Source: UBA2040 sp041674745 (lineage in GTDB: Bacteria; Bacteroidota; Bacteroidia; Flavobacteriales_D; Crocinitomicaceae). Taken from it: a DNA stretch of 64,000 bases. The position numbers were made by a program, and so were the translations under genes. The stretch lies in NCBI GenBank assembly GCA_041674745.1, contig JBAYVD010000012.1:1-64000 (forward strand). The letters are read 5' to 3'. The stretch's first letter is position 1, and every line of letters begins with the position of its first letter. Shown one piece after another: positions 15,909 through 25,113 of this stretch. Below the pieces are notes generated by a model that searched no databases, was not told the DNA's origin, and was given only the letters and a program-made list of their open reading frames with translations.

Positions 15909-17243
15909 ATGACATTTAAAGAACTCGGGATTATTGATCCCATCCTACGAGCCTTAGAAGAAAAAGGCTATATCAACCCAACACCTATTCAAGAAAAATC
16001 CATTCCTATATTGTTGAAAGGAAAAGACTTACTCGGTTGCGCGCAAACGGGTACTGGAAAGACTGCCTCTTTTGCTATTCCCATCATTCAATTGTTGGAA
16101 CAAAATAAATCAGAAGTAAAAGGACAACGACGTGTGAAAGCATTGATCGTTACACCTACGAGAGAGTTAGCGATACAAATCGCTGACAATTTCAAAGCCT
16201 ACTCAAAAAATACACATTTACGCAACACGGTAATTTTCGGTGGTGTAAAACAAGGAACGCAAACCGCGGCTTTGCGTCAAGGTGTTGACATTTTAATTGC
16301 TACGCCAGGACGATTGTTGGATTTAATTCAACAAAAATTCGTTTCCCTACGCGATGTTGAATACTTCGTATTGGATGAAGCGGATCAAATGCTCGACATG
16401 GGATTCATTCACGATATCAAGAAAATCATCGCGATGTTGCCGAAAAAACGTCAATCGTTGTTTTTCTCCGCGACGATGCCAAAAGCAAGTGCTGAATTGT
16501 CTACTCAAATTTTGGGCGAATACGAACGTGTTGATATTCAACCGGAACAAGCGACCGCTGAAAAAGTGGAACAAGGTATTTATTTCGTTTCGAAAGCCGA
16601 CAAACCCAGATTATTGGTTCATTTGCTTCAAACGGAAAACAAAGGAGCAACCTTGGTCTTCACCCGTACGAAACATGGAGCGGACAAAGTAGTGAAAACG
16701 TTGGTGAAACACAACATTACTGCAGCAGCCATTCACGGAAACAAATCGCAACCTCAACGTCAAAAAGCATTGTCTGCTTTTAAAGAAGGCAAAATGAATG
16801 TGTTGGTCGCTACTGATATTGCGGCACGTGGAATTGATGTGTCGGATATGCCGTTGGTCATCAATTTTGACTTACCAAATGTATCAGAAACGTATGTTCA
16901 CCGAATTGGACGAACAGGTCGTGCGCAAGCGAGTGGAACGGCTTTGTCGTTTTGTGACCAAGAAGAAAAAGCTTATTTGAAAGACATTCAGAAATTGATT
17001 GCACAACAAATTCCAGTGATGACGGACAATCCGTTTGAATTGGATCCACGCGCACCCATTCCAAAGAAAGAAGCCCAACCGCCAAGAGATCGAAGCAGAA
17101 GTCAATTTCAATCCAAGAAGAAACCACAAGCGCAAGGAGCCAGTCGTTCCAACGGAAATAGTGGTCCTCGTAAACCTGGTTCAGGCAGTGGCAGTGGAAA
17201 CTCGGCTGGTGGAAATCGTGCGCCAAGACGACGCGACGCATAA
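15909..17243 (+). CDS. DEAD-box ATP-dependent RNA helicase, RhlE type
   Basis: A 444 aa RNA helicase for ribosome assembly, RNA decay or cold adaptation. Motifs in order: Q-motif PTPIQEKSIP, Walker A AQTGTGKT (about residues 45-52), PTRELAIQ, DEAD (about 155-158), SAT, TDIAARGID and HRIGRTGRA. After about residue 375 comes a basic, Gln/Ser/Gly/Arg-rich tail of the RNA-binding type seen in RhlE proteins. Single gene with a good promoter. A second, shorter helicase is at 41794-42915. Confidence 0.93.
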   Translation: MTFKELGIIDPILRALEEKGYINPTPIQEKSIPILLKGKDLLGCAQTGTGKTASFAIPIIQLLEQNKSEVKGQRRVKALIVTPTRELAIQIADNFKAYSKNTHLRNTVIFGGVKQGTQTAALRQGVDILIATPGRLLDLIQQKFVSLRDVEYFVLDEADQMLDMGFIHDIKKIIAMLPKKRQSLFFSATMPKASAELSTQILGEYERVDIQPEQATAEKVEQGIYFVSKADKPRLLVHLLQTENKGATLVFTRTKHGADKVVKTLVKHNITAAAIHGNKSQPQRQKALSAFKEGKMNVLVATDIAARGIDVSDMPLVINFDLPNVSETYVHRIGRTGRAQASGTALSFCDQEEKAYLKDIQKLIAQQIPVMTDNPFELDPRAPIPKKEAQPPRDRSRSQFQSKKKPQAQGASRSNGNSGPRKPGSGSGSGNSAGGNRAPRRRDA

Positions 17244-17306
17244 TCCAAAAGATTGTACTGTTTGTATTATTGATTAAAAAGAAATCGAGTATTCTGATTA
17301 ATTCGA

Positions 17307-17314
17307 TACATTTG
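17307..17314 (+). promoter_or_regulatory. -7 promoter box very close to a start codon
   Basis: TACATTTG ends only 5 bp before the ATG at 17320, so transcription would begin at about the start codon and the mRNA would be leaderless or nearly so. Confidence 0.55.
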
Positions 17315-17319
17315 CCTTG

Positions 17320-17850
17320 ATGTTCAAGAAAAGTTTTGTTGGATTGTTGATAGGTGCTTTGCTGATATTGTCAGTAGGAATTTTCCCTGTTTTCAAGATC
17401 AAGCAACAGGCAATTCGTAAAGACATCAAGCGTCGAATCAAAAATTCGATTCCGGACGAAGAGTTGCATATACTGACTTTTCGTTCGCCTGCTACCGATG
17501 TGGAGTGGGTGAAAGAAGGGAAAGAATTCATTCTCGGCGATCGGATGTATGATGTCGTTCGTGCTGAAGTAAAAGGTGATTCCACCGTTTTTCATTGCAT
17601 CAACGATACGGAAGAAGCCGTGCTTTTTGCTCAGTTAGACGATTATGTTCAAAAAGAACTCCAAAGCAATTCCCATTCTTCCAAAAAGAAAACCAACAGC
17701 AGTAAAACGGTTCAAATTCAACTATTTTGCGTCGATTTTGAATGGTTTCTGTCGATAGAAGATCCATCCGAAAAAAGTCTATTCCCGAATTACCAGGAGG
17801 CGATTGCCAACCGCTTTTCGGATTTGATTCCACGTCCTCCCCAAATCTAA
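17320..17850 (+). CDS. Membrane-anchored protein of unknown function
   Basis: A 176 aa protein with a single N-terminal transmembrane segment (FVGLLIGALLILSVGIFPVF) and a soluble part that is probably periplasmic. ATG 17320 is chosen over the adjacent TTG 17317. Residues of about 120-140 are a Ser/Lys/Asn linker. The rest has mixed alpha/beta character with no motif recognised. It lies between the helicase gene and the haem-uptake receptor and has no obvious partner. Confidence 0.6.
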   Translation: MFKKSFVGLLIGALLILSVGIFPVFKIKQQAIRKDIKRRIKNSIPDEELHILTFRSPATDVEWVKEGKEFILGDRMYDVVRAEVKGDSTVFHCINDTEEAVLFAQLDDYVQKELQSNSHSSKKKTNSSKTVQIQLFCVDFEWFLSIEDPSEKSLFPNYQEAIANRFSDLIPRPPQI

Positions 17851-17963
17851 TTTTTTCATTTTCAGCTTTATTTTACTCGATTTCCAAGGATTTCGAAACC
17901 AAAGCAATGTGCTCATTTCTATGGTGTTTAGCCACAGATGAGCCAAATTATTCAATTGTTTTT

Positions 17964-17988
17964 TATGCTTGATAGCACTATCAGCATA
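17964..17988. promoter_or_regulatory. Inverted-repeat candidate operator upstream of the haem/iron uptake receptor
   Basis: TGATAGCACTATCA (17970-17983) is a perfect 14-bp palindrome flanked by TATGC on the left and GCATA on the right, with one unpaired T. It lies about 30 bp upstream of the -7 box TAACTTTA at 18017-18024, where an iron-responsive repressor would block transcription. The core resembles, but does not equal, the Fur 7-1-7 pattern TGATAAT-N-ATTATCA. Binding by Fur or a DtxR-type protein is inference. Confidence 0.5.
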
Positions 17989-18016
17989 CAGGATGGAGGA
18001 AGGATTCCTTCGTACA

Positions 18017-18024
18017 TAACTTTA
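18017..18024 (+). promoter_or_regulatory. Probable -7 box of the receptor gene
   Basis: TAACTTTA differs from TAnnTTTG only at the last base and ends 11 bp before the ATG at 18036. Confidence 0.4.
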
Positions 18025-18035
18025 TACAATTTAAA

Positions 18036-20435
18036 ATGAAAAAATTTATACTACTTTTTTTAAGCTTAGGCTTGAGTTGCGGCTTTTTTGGCCAAACAAA
18101 AATGGCGGGAGTTGTTTTTGATTCTTTTACGAATCTTCCCATGGCGAATGCAAAAGTCACCATGGATGGAAATACCTTAACGACCACCGATGCAATAGGT
18201 CAGTTTACGATCGAATGTTTGGTTGGAAAAACACTGGTTTTCAAAATGGAAGGCTACAAAGATTTGTCGGTACGATTGTCCAATTGCGCCACCGTTCTGA
18301 ATGTTGGAATGGTTTCGTTGTCGCAAAATTTGGATGCTATCGATATCACAGAAACTTCCAACCCGGAAAAATCCATGTTGGTGCAACCGCTTTCCATTGT
18401 GAAAATGAGCGATTTGGAAATCAAACGCGGTACCGGGTTGTACTTAAACGATGCCATCAACACAAATGTGCCAGGAGTTTACATGCAAAGCAGAGCGAAT
18501 TCTTCTGGACAAAACTTCAACATTCGCGGGTACGGAAATGGATTGCGAGGCACGAATGGTGTAAACAGCAACTTCGACGGTCAAGGAACAAAAGTGTATT
18601 TGAATGGAATTCTTATCACGGATGCAGAAGGAATTACCGTGATGGATGACATCGATTTTGGTTCCATCAACAACGTGGAAATCAGCAAAGGTCCATCTGG
18701 AACACTTTACGGTTTAGCCATTGCAGGGGTTGTAAACATGCAAACACGCAAAGCAGCGCCGAACACGAGTTCGATCAACCAAAATACTACATTCGGGAGT
18801 TATGGTTTAATGCGCTCTACCACAAGTCTGGAAATCGGCGGAAAAAAATCGTCGTTGATGATGAACTACGGCAAACAAAAATTCAACGGGTATATGCCAC
18901 ATACGGCAGCTCACAAAGATTTTGTGAACGTGATGGGCGAATACAATGTGAGCGAAAAACAAACGATTTCGACTTACTTGGGCTATTCGGATAGTTACGA
19001 CCAAAGAAATGGTGAGTTGACCATTCAACAGTACGATTCGTTGGATTATTCAGGAAATCCGGCTTATGTAAAAAACAATGCGCATTCTGCCATCAAAACG
19101 TTACGTGCTGGCGTGAGCAATGTGTACAAATTCAACAACAAAGTGTCCAATACGACATCTTTCTTTGGCAGCTCTCAGGCATTTGACAACAGTTCAGCAG
19201 GCGGTTGGACCGACAAAAACAGCCTAAATTATGGTTTGCGTTCGGTTTTGGATTTGAATTTGAAATTGACAAACAAAATTAGTTTGACCAGTGCAAACGG
19301 TATCGAATACCAAAAAATGAATGCTTTGACAACGGGTTACAAAATGGGAGCAGATAGTACGGATTTGAGCGGATACAATGTCATCACGTCGGTGAGAAGT
19401 TTGCAGGCAACGACCAATTCAACGGGTTCTGCTTTCACGCAATGGACCTTGAATTTACCAGCTGATATCAGCGTAACGGCAGGTGTTGGCTACAGTGTAA
19501 TGAACATCTCGTTGGAAGATCGTTTGTGGGGGACAACAGGTTTGCACCCAAACAAAACAACACCAAAAGGTTACAAAGCGAATTACAAAGACATGCTTTC
19601 GCCAAGTTTCTCCATCAACAAGCGAATCAACAAAATGATGTCGGTGTACGGAACGTATTCGACTGGCTACAAAGCGCCGGTGAGTTCTTATTTCTTTATT
19701 CCAACAACGGGTGAATTGAACACAGGTTTGAAACCAGAAAAAGGAGTTCAATTCGAGGTAGGAACAAAAGGAAGTGTTTTGAAAAACAAATTGTTCTATA
19801 CAGTCGCTTATTTCAATGCACAGTTCCAAAATAAAATGACGGCTGTTACGGTTCAAAATCCAGCAAACACAGCGACATTGTATTCTTATATCGCAAACGG
19901 TGGAAGTTTGAACAACCAAGGTATTGAGGTTTTGGTGAAATACGAAGCGATTTCAAAAGCTGGTGGATTGTTTACTTCTGTTCGTCCATTTGCCAATTTG
20001 ACTTACTCTGATTTCAAATACAAAGATTACCGTTACGAAACGATTGGTAAAGACATGACCAACAAAGACAGCACAGTTGTAAATGATTACAGTGGTAATA
20101 TCGTTGCGGGTGTTCCGAAAATAGTTTTCAATTTGGGAATTGATGCAGAGACAAAATTCGGTTTGTACGCCAACGCAACGTTCAATTACCGTGGCGCGAT
20201 GTATTACACATCTGACAACTTGAATGAAACGAAAGAATACATGCTGTTGAATGCGAAAATTGGTTACAAAAGAACGATTTCTAAATTCACTTTTGATATT
20301 TACGCAGCAGCGAACAACATCACTAGCACGCAATATTACTACATGGTTTTCTTGAACCAATTGCCAGATGCTTACATTCCAGCTCCGAATGAAATCAATT
20401 TCTTCGGTGGTGTGAATTTGAAATACAACTTCTAA
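18036..20435 (+). CDS. TonB-dependent receptor of the haem/siderophore locus
   Basis: A 799 aa outer-membrane receptor. The signal peptide (about 21 residues, ending CGFFGQ) is followed by a carboxypeptidase-regulatory-like domain, a plug (about residues 115-235; GTGLYLNDAINTNVPGVYMQ, then ISKGPSGTLYG) and a barrel ending NLKYNF. The segment GYKAP..NTGLKPEKG.QFEVG is typical of ferric-siderophore receptors. The genes downstream encode a haem-type ABC importer, so the cargo is haem or an iron chelate. A hairpin terminator separates it from the ABC genes, so their expression may be lower. Confidence 0.9.
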   Translation: MKKFILLFLSLGLSCGFFGQTKMAGVVFDSFTNLPMANAKVTMDGNTLTTTDAIGQFTIECLVGKTLVFKMEGYKDLSVRLSNCATVLNVGMVSLSQNLDAIDITETSNPEKSMLVQPLSIVKMSDLEIKRGTGLYLNDAINTNVPGVYMQSRANSSGQNFNIRGYGNGLRGTNGVNSNFDGQGTKVYLNGILITDAEGITVMDDIDFGSINNVEISKGPSGTLYGLAIAGVVNMQTRKAAPNTSSINQNTTFGSYGLMRSTTSLEIGGKKSSLMMNYGKQKFNGYMPHTAAHKDFVNVMGEYNVSEKQTISTYLGYSDSYDQRNGELTIQQYDSLDYSGNPAYVKNNAHSAIKTLRAGVSNVYKFNNKVSNTTSFFGSSQAFDNSSAGGWTDKNSLNYGLRSVLDLNLKLTNKISLTSANGIEYQKMNALTTGYKMGADSTDLSGYNVITSVRSLQATTNSTGSAFTQWTLNLPADISVTAGVGYSVMNISLEDRLWGTTGLHPNKTTPKGYKANYKDMLSPSFSINKRINKMMSVYGTYSTGYKAPVSSYFFIPTTGELNTGLKPEKGVQFEVGTKGSVLKNKLFYTVAYFNAQFQNKMTAVTVQNPANTATLYSYIANGGSLNNQGIEVLVKYEAISKAGGLFTSVRPFANLTYSDFKYKDYRYETIGKDMTNKDSTVVNDYSGNIVAGVPKIVFNLGIDAETKFGLYANATFNYRGAMYYTSDNLNETKEYMLLNAKIGYKRTISKFTFDIYAAANNITSTQYYYMVFLNQLPDAYIPAPNEINFFGGVNLKYNF

Positions 20436-20445
20436 ATAGCACTTG

Positions 20446-20480
20446 AGGCGAAACCTGAAAACGGTTTCGCCTTTATTTTT
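20446..20480 (+). terminator. Hairpin terminator or attenuator between receptor and ABC genes
   Basis: AGGCGAAACC pairs exactly with GGTTTCGCCT around a 7-base loop, followed by a T-rich run. No new promoter is obvious before the substrate-binding gene, so partial readthrough is likely. Confidence 0.8.
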
Positions 20481-20489
20481 TGAATGATT

Positions 20490-21353
20490 ATGAAAAAAGG
20501 AATTTTAGCCTTCGTTCTTTTTGTTTCGCTTTTGTCGTGTGGTCGCTTTGGCAACGAGGATAAAAAAGAAAATACCCAAGAACGAATCGTATGTATTTCA
20601 AAGCAATACAGCGAAATCATCTATGCTTTGGGCGCTCAACAGAACTTGGTAGCGGTTGACTTGAGTAGTACGTACCCAAATGAAATTAAGAAATTACCCA
20701 CGGTTGGTTATCACCGAGCATTGACGATCGAAGGGATTTTAGCGCAAAACCCAACCTTGATTTTACAAGACGACAATATCGGTCCACCCACTGTGATAGC
20801 TCAATTGGAGAAATTAAAAATTCCAATGAAAGTTTTCGAAAACAAAGCCGGAACGATCGACAGCGCCAAACTATTGATTCGTGAAATGGGGAAATACTTT
20901 CAAAAAGAAAAACGAGCAGATGAATTGTGTGAAAAGCTCGATTCTGACATGGAAAAAGCATTGGCCAATCGCTCGAAAACAGATCAGCCCGTTAAAGTAT
21001 TGATCATTCATTTTGGACAAGCCTCCAATGTATTTTTAGCGATTACGAAGAAAAATACGGCGGCTAAAATGATCGAAATGGCCGGTGGAGTGATTGCTGT
21101 GGAAAGAGAAAAGCGCATGAAACAATTGTCGCCAGAAGTGATTGCCGCAGCCGATCCAGATGTCATTATTTTGACGGATGTAGGCTACGACCGATTGGGT
21201 TCGCTCGAAAAAATCAAAGAATTACCGGGTTTAGGAACGAGTAAAGCAGCGCAAAACAATCGCATTTATCGTTTTGAAGAACACGATATTATATACTACG
21301 GACCGCGAACAGGAGAAAACGTATTGAAATTGCAAAAAATACTCTATCCTTGA
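20490..21353 (+). CDS. Haem ABC transporter substrate-binding lipoprotein (HmuT-like)
   Basis: A periplasmic binding protein of the TroA/BtuF fold, 287 aa, anchored as a lipoprotein (LFVSLLSCGRFG). The segments EIIYALGAQQNLVAVDLSSTYP and VGYHRALTIEGIL match the pattern of HmuT haem-binding proteins more closely than BtuF or FhuD, and IKELPGLG is the usual C-lobe motif. ATG 20484 is an alternative start two codons upstream. Its stop overlaps the permease start by 4 bp. It delivers ligand to the permease and ATPase that follow. Confidence 0.85.
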   Translation: MKKGILAFVLFVSLLSCGRFGNEDKKENTQERIVCISKQYSEIIYALGAQQNLVAVDLSSTYPNEIKKLPTVGYHRALTIEGILAQNPTLILQDDNIGPPTVIAQLEKLKIPMKVFENKAGTIDSAKLLIREMGKYFQKEKRADELCEKLDSDMEKALANRSKTDQPVKVLIIHFGQASNVFLAITKKNTAAKMIEMAGGVIAVEREKRMKQLSPEVIAAADPDVIILTDVGYDRLGSLEKIKELPGLGTSKAAQNNRIYRFEEHDIIYYGPRTGENVLKLQKILYP

Positions 21354-22375
21354 AAAAGTCGGCTTATTTCACCTTGCTGTTGTTGATCATTCTTTTGGTC
21401 ATCAGCACCTTGTTTTCCATTCGCTACGGCGCTGTGGATTTGACTTTGGGTGAAATTGGTTCAGGGTTTTCACATCTTTTTTCTTCGACCGAGGCAGCGA
21501 GTTTGAACGAGAGAATATTTTTGGAAATTCGCTTGCCAAGAGCCTTGCTTTGCATTTTTGTGGGAGCAAGTTTGGCTTTGGGAGGAAGTTTGATGCAAGC
21601 ACTTTTCCGAAATCCAATTGTCGAACCTGGATTAATCGGTACTTCGAGTGGCGCCGCTTTTGGCGCCGCCATTTGTTTTGTCTTAGGCGCTCAATTTCAA
21701 TGGGATTTGGGGAATTGGATTTTACCTTCTTTCGCTTGCATTGGTGCCGTTATTTCTACTTTTTTGGTGCTGATTTTGTCGCGTTCCAATGAAACAGGCG
21801 CGAGTTCCATCCAGCGTTTGTTGTTGACGGGAATCGCTGTCAACGCACTATTTATGAGTGGTGTTGGATTTTTGTCGTACATCGCCCGTGATCCGCAAGC
21901 GCGTTCCATTACATTTTGGAATTTAGGCACGATGGCCGGTGCCAATTGGCCAGCGGTTTGGGTAGTCGGCACTTCAACAACGATTTGCCTGCTCGTTGCA
22001 ATGCGCTATGCAAAAGAATTGAATGCTTTGATGATGGGGGAAAATGAAGCCGCCTTTTTGGGTATTCATATCCAACAGTTGAAATTCAAAATTTTGTTGA
22101 TCAATGTGATTTTGGTCGCTGTTGCCACGGCATATGTGGGCGTTATCGCATTCATTGGTTTGATCGTGCCGCATCTTTTGCGCGTATTCTTGGGTTCCGA
22201 CAATCGGAAATTGTTGCTCAACAGCGCCATTCTCGGTGGAATTATCCTGAATTTAGCGGATTTGGCTGCGCGCTTGTTCCTGAAACCAGCTGAATTGCCC
22301 ATCGGAATTGTGAGTGCGGTGGTCGGCGTTCCAATTTTCATTATGTTGTTGCGCCACAAAAATTTCCAGTTTTGA
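21350..22375 (+). CDS. FecCD-family ABC permease (HmuU-like)
   Basis: A 341 aa inner-membrane permease with about ten helices and the FecCD-family signatures LGGSLMQALFRNPIVEPGLIG and GVIAFIGLIVPHLLR. TTG is the start codon, overlapping the stop of the binding-protein gene as TTGA, so translation is coupled. The ATPase gene begins 1 bp after its stop. With the neighbours it forms a complete importer for haem or an iron chelate. Confidence 0.92.
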   Translation: MKKSAYFTLLLLIILLVISTLFSIRYGAVDLTLGEIGSGFSHLFSSTEAASLNERIFLEIRLPRALLCIFVGASLALGGSLMQALFRNPIVEPGLIGTSSGAAFGAAICFVLGAQFQWDLGNWILPSFACIGAVISTFLVLILSRSNETGASSIQRLLLTGIAVNALFMSGVGFLSYIARDPQARSITFWNLGTMAGANWPAVWVVGTSTTICLLVAMRYAKELNALMMGENEAAFLGIHIQQLKFKILLINVILVAVATAYVGVIAFIGLIVPHLLRVFLGSDNRKLLLNSAILGGIILNLADLAARLFLKPAELPIGIVSAVVGVPIFIMLLRHKNFQF

Positions 22376-22376
22376 T

Positions 22377-23156
22377 ATGATACGGTGTGAACATATTCAA
22401 TTTAAAATTGGCAAAAAAATCTTGCTGGACGATATCGATTGTTCGTTTGAAAGTGGCAAATTGAATCTGATCATTGGTCCAAACGGTGCTGGAAAATCGA
22501 CTTTAATAAAAATCTTGAGTCGACAGTTGCAACCGCAAAAAGGATCTGTTTTTTTCGATGAGAAAAACCTGCTGCAATTTTCCGCACAGGAATTAGCCAA
22601 AATTCGGGCGGTACTTTCGCAAAACATTGATTTGGCCTTTCCCATGCAAGTGCGAGAAGTGGTGATGATGGGCCGGTATCCTCATTTTTCGGGAAAACCA
22701 CAAAAGCAAGATCACCAAGCGTGCTCCGAAGCCATGGAATTGTTTGGCGTAACTCCTTTTGCCGACCGCAATTATTTGAGCTTGAGTGGTGGTGAAAAAC
22801 AACGGGTTCAATTTGCTCGGGTTTTTGCACAAATCTGGTACAAAGAAGCGGGTCAACGATATATTCTACTCGATGAACCTTTGACCTTTCTCGACATCAA
22901 ATTCCAATATTTGTTTCTGAAAGAAATCAAGCGAATTGTCCAAAATGAGAATTTATTGGCCATCGGCGTGTTACATGAATTGAATTTCGCAGCCCAATTT
23001 GCGGATGATTTGCTTCTTTTACATGAAGGAAAAATCATGGCAAAAGGCATGCCCAGTGCCGTGCTCACCGAAGAAAATATCCTTCAGACTTTTGGGCTAC
23101 GCATGAAATGTCAAACCACTGAAAATGGATTGATTCTCTCCTTTGTAGGAATATAA
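22377..23156 (+). CDS. Haem ABC transporter ATP-binding protein (HmuV-like)
   Basis: A 259 aa ATPase with Walker A GPNGAGKST (about residues 35-43), Q-loop in AVLSQNIDLAFPM, signature LSGGEKQR, Walker B YILLDEPL and switch His in VLHELNF. The phrase AVLSQ..LAFPMQVREVVMMGRYPH is characteristic of HmuV haem importers. ATG 22377 is chosen, directly after the permease stop; an upstream in-frame ATG at 22314 lies inside the permease gene and is rejected. Confidence 0.9.
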   Translation: MIRCEHIQFKIGKKILLDDIDCSFESGKLNLIIGPNGAGKSTLIKILSRQLQPQKGSVFFDEKNLLQFSAQELAKIRAVLSQNIDLAFPMQVREVVMMGRYPHFSGKPQKQDHQACSEAMELFGVTPFADRNYLSLSGGEKQRVQFARVFAQIWYKEAGQRYILLDEPLTFLDIKFQYLFLKEIKRIVQNENLLAIGVLHELNFAAQFADDLLLLHEGKIMAKGMPSAVLTEENILQTFGLRMKCQTTENGLILSFVGI

Positions 23157-23188
23157 AAAACGCGAAAAATGATTTTCCGCGTTTTTTC
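23155..23188. terminator. Bidirectional terminator between the haem and copper loci
   Basis: ACGCG-A-AAA pairs with TTTTCCGCGT, flanked by A-run and T-run, so it can end both the plus-strand haem operon and the convergent minus-strand operon that stops at 23206. Confidence 0.8.
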
Positions 23189-23205
23189 TTGTTGCATGTT
23201 CAATT

Positions 23206-24225
23206 TTAAGGTTCAGCAATCAACTTGTTGCCCATCAATTCATAATCGGTAAGCGTTTCGAAAAAACGCTTCAAATTCGTTTTATCTTGCGCGGATAATG
23301 GAATTCCATTTTGCAGCGAAGGATCCAAATTCGGATGCGCTTTCACACCGCTATCATAATGATCTAAAACTTGATTGATGGTAAAAAAGCGACCATCGTG
23401 CATGTATGGATACGTAATCAAAATATTCCGTAACGTGGGCACCTTGAATTTGCCGTTGTCGCTTTCGAGCTGGGTGATTTTTCCTCGCCCCAAATCTGCA
23501 GAAACCGAATCCAAGCCATTGTTTTTAAACGAGTAATTGGTGAACATGGGTTCGGTGTGACAAGAAGCACATTTTTGACTAAACAAATCATAGCCAGCTT
23601 GTTCCTCAGCTGTAAAAGAAGCTTGGCCTCGCTTTACTTGGTCGTATTTCGATTTGTCCGAGACGATCATCAGCATGTATTGCGTCAGCGCGAGAAACAG
23701 TTTCTTATCGGTTACCTCTGTGCTCCCAAAAGCGGTTTTGAAACGATCTTTCCAATAGTCGGATGCGTTGAATTTGTTTACCACATTCGCCATGGTTTCG
23801 TTCATTTCCAGCGGATTGGTAATCGGAGCAAAAGAGAAAATCTCCAAATGGTTCACTCCACCATCCCACATGAAATACGGTTGCCAAGCCATATTGAAAA
23901 TAACGGGCGCGTTGCGAACACCGTAAAGTCCTCCGACACCTTTGCTAAATGGAATGTTGTGATCAGCAAAAGCATGGGTTTGTGCATGACACGAGGCACA
24001 TGAAATGGAATTGTCCGAAGAAAGTAAAGTGCTATAAAACAATTCTCTACCCAATTTGAATTTCTCCAGTGTGATTGGATTCTGACTCAACGGGTAAGCG
24101 GGTTCTGGAAAATCACTCGGTTGATAAAATGATATAGTTTCAGTTTTATCAATTGTAATTTCCTTTTTCTTGCAAGAAAGAAAAACCAACAGAACAATAA
24201 TAATGAGTGATAAAAAATATTTCAT
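23206..24225 (-). CDS. Dihaem cytochrome c peroxidase / MauG family (MbnH-like) lipoprotein
   Basis: A 339 aa periplasmic lipoprotein (signal ends VFLSCKKK) with two haem-binding CASCH motifs, near residues 76-80 and 219-223. Family phrases include VRNAPVIFNMAW, MWDGG and YPYMHDGRFFT. The gene is next to an MbnP-like gene; in methanobactin-associated systems the MauG-type partner MbnH oxidises a tryptophan of MbnP to kynurenine to build a copper site. By that analogy this enzyme would modify its neighbour. A plain hydrogen-peroxide-detoxifying role is the alternative. Confidence 0.85.
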   Translation of the reverse strand: MKYFLSLIIIVLLVFLSCKKKEITIDKTETISFYQPSDFPEPAYPLSQNPITLEKFKLGRELFYSTLLSSDNSISCASCHAQTHAFADHNIPFSKGVGGLYGVRNAPVIFNMAWQPYFMWDGGVNHLEIFSFAPITNPLEMNETMANVVNKFNASDYWKDRFKTAFGSTEVTDKKLFLALTQYMLMIVSDKSKYDQVKRGQASFTAEEQAGYDLFSQKCASCHTEPMFTNYSFKNNGLDSVSADLGRGKITQLESDNGKFKVPTLRNILITYPYMHDGRFFTINQVLDHYDSGVKAHPNLDPSLQNGIPLSAQDKTNLKRFFETLTDYELMGNKLIAEP

Positions 24226-24270
24226 CTTCTTAAGCGAGAGAGCCAGCCAAAGCCGACTCTCTTTTTTTAA

Positions 24271-25089
24271 TTAATTGTGAATATGTTCAAATGCAAATCC
24301 TGAATAATATCCCGTAGCCAATGTTTTAGCCATCATGCCCGGCATCTGTACATTACTATTCGTGCTAACTGATCCAAAATTGTTGAACAAAGCGGATGGA
24401 TCAACCGAGAAATGAATCATTCCTGCACTGGTGGTTGAAACGATCAGTTTTTCGGTTCCAAAGGAATCAGAACGACTGGTTACAATGTTGTTTGTTCCTG
24501 AAAAACCACCCAAATGGTAGGCAAACGAACCAGTAGAGGATTGTGGACTTGTACCTTCTGCTTTCACCATGATGTAACCTGAATTCCAGCTCCAGAACAT
24601 AGCGTTCGTAGTGGAAAGTGCTCCATCTTGTGCCCCGCTAACGTTTCTGGTACTGTCAACGCCTAATACATACGAAACTTCTGTGTAGTTTCCACTTGGG
24701 ATACCTGTTACATCAATCATGGTGCTTGCTGGTGTTTCTAAATTGACCAAAAAATAGCTGTTTGGTTGTGTCCACCAAGTTCCATCGTCTTTTTTCAATT
24801 TCAAATTTGAAATGTAATATTTCAAGGTGGTGAATGTCAACGCATCATTGGTTGTCGGATGAATATACTCGGTACCTAATTCAAAATTTATTCCTGAAGT
24901 CGCCCAGGTATGTTCCAACATAAGGGTTACTTTTCCAGTTTCCTCCACAACATCATACGTACAAGTTCCATCGTCTTTTTTCGCTTTTTCACTGTAATTG
25001 TTTGCCGAAGAATCGGTACATCCTTCTTTTTTACAAGAATTTAATAATAGGGTGCTTGCGGCCAGCGCAAGAAATAATATTTTTTTCAT
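24271..25089 (-). CDS. MbnP-like copper-binding lipoprotein
   Basis: A 272 aa lipoprotein (TLLLNSCKKEGC). A short Cys-containing calcium-loop-like segment (CTDSSANNYSEKAKKDDGTC) precedes the MbnP-type domain, which is recognised by LTFTTLKYYISNLKL, the MFWSWNSGYIMVKAEG-type motif and FAYHLGG. Tryptophans in HTWATSG and SWNSGY are candidates for oxidation by the MauG-type neighbour. The protein ends in a His-rich FAFEHIHN tail. It is probably a periplasmic or surface copper-binding protein. The function is inferred from family and context. Confidence 0.82.
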   Translation of the reverse strand: MKKILFLALAASTLLLNSCKKEGCTDSSANNYSEKAKKDDGTCTYDVVEETGKVTLMLEHTWATSGINFELGTEYIHPTTNDALTFTTLKYYISNLKLKKDDGTWWTQPNSYFLVNLETPASTMIDVTGIPSGNYTEVSYVLGVDSTRNVSGAQDGALSTTNAMFWSWNSGYIMVKAEGTSPQSSTGSFAYHLGGFSGTNNIVTSRSDSFGTEKLIVSTTSAGMIHFSVDPSALFNNFGSVSTNSNVQMPGMMAKTLATGYYSGFAFEHIHN

Positions 25090-25113
25090 TTTACTTATTT
25101 TTTGAAATTAATT

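Noticed and set aside
22314..22376. Longer start for the HmuV-like ATPase
   Set aside because: It lies entirely inside the permease gene; ATG 22377 directly after the permease stop fits the family start.
24230..24268. Terminator between the MbnP-like and MbnH-like genes
   Set aside because: The T-run is on the plus strand, whereas the genes are on the minus strand, so it cannot end their transcript.
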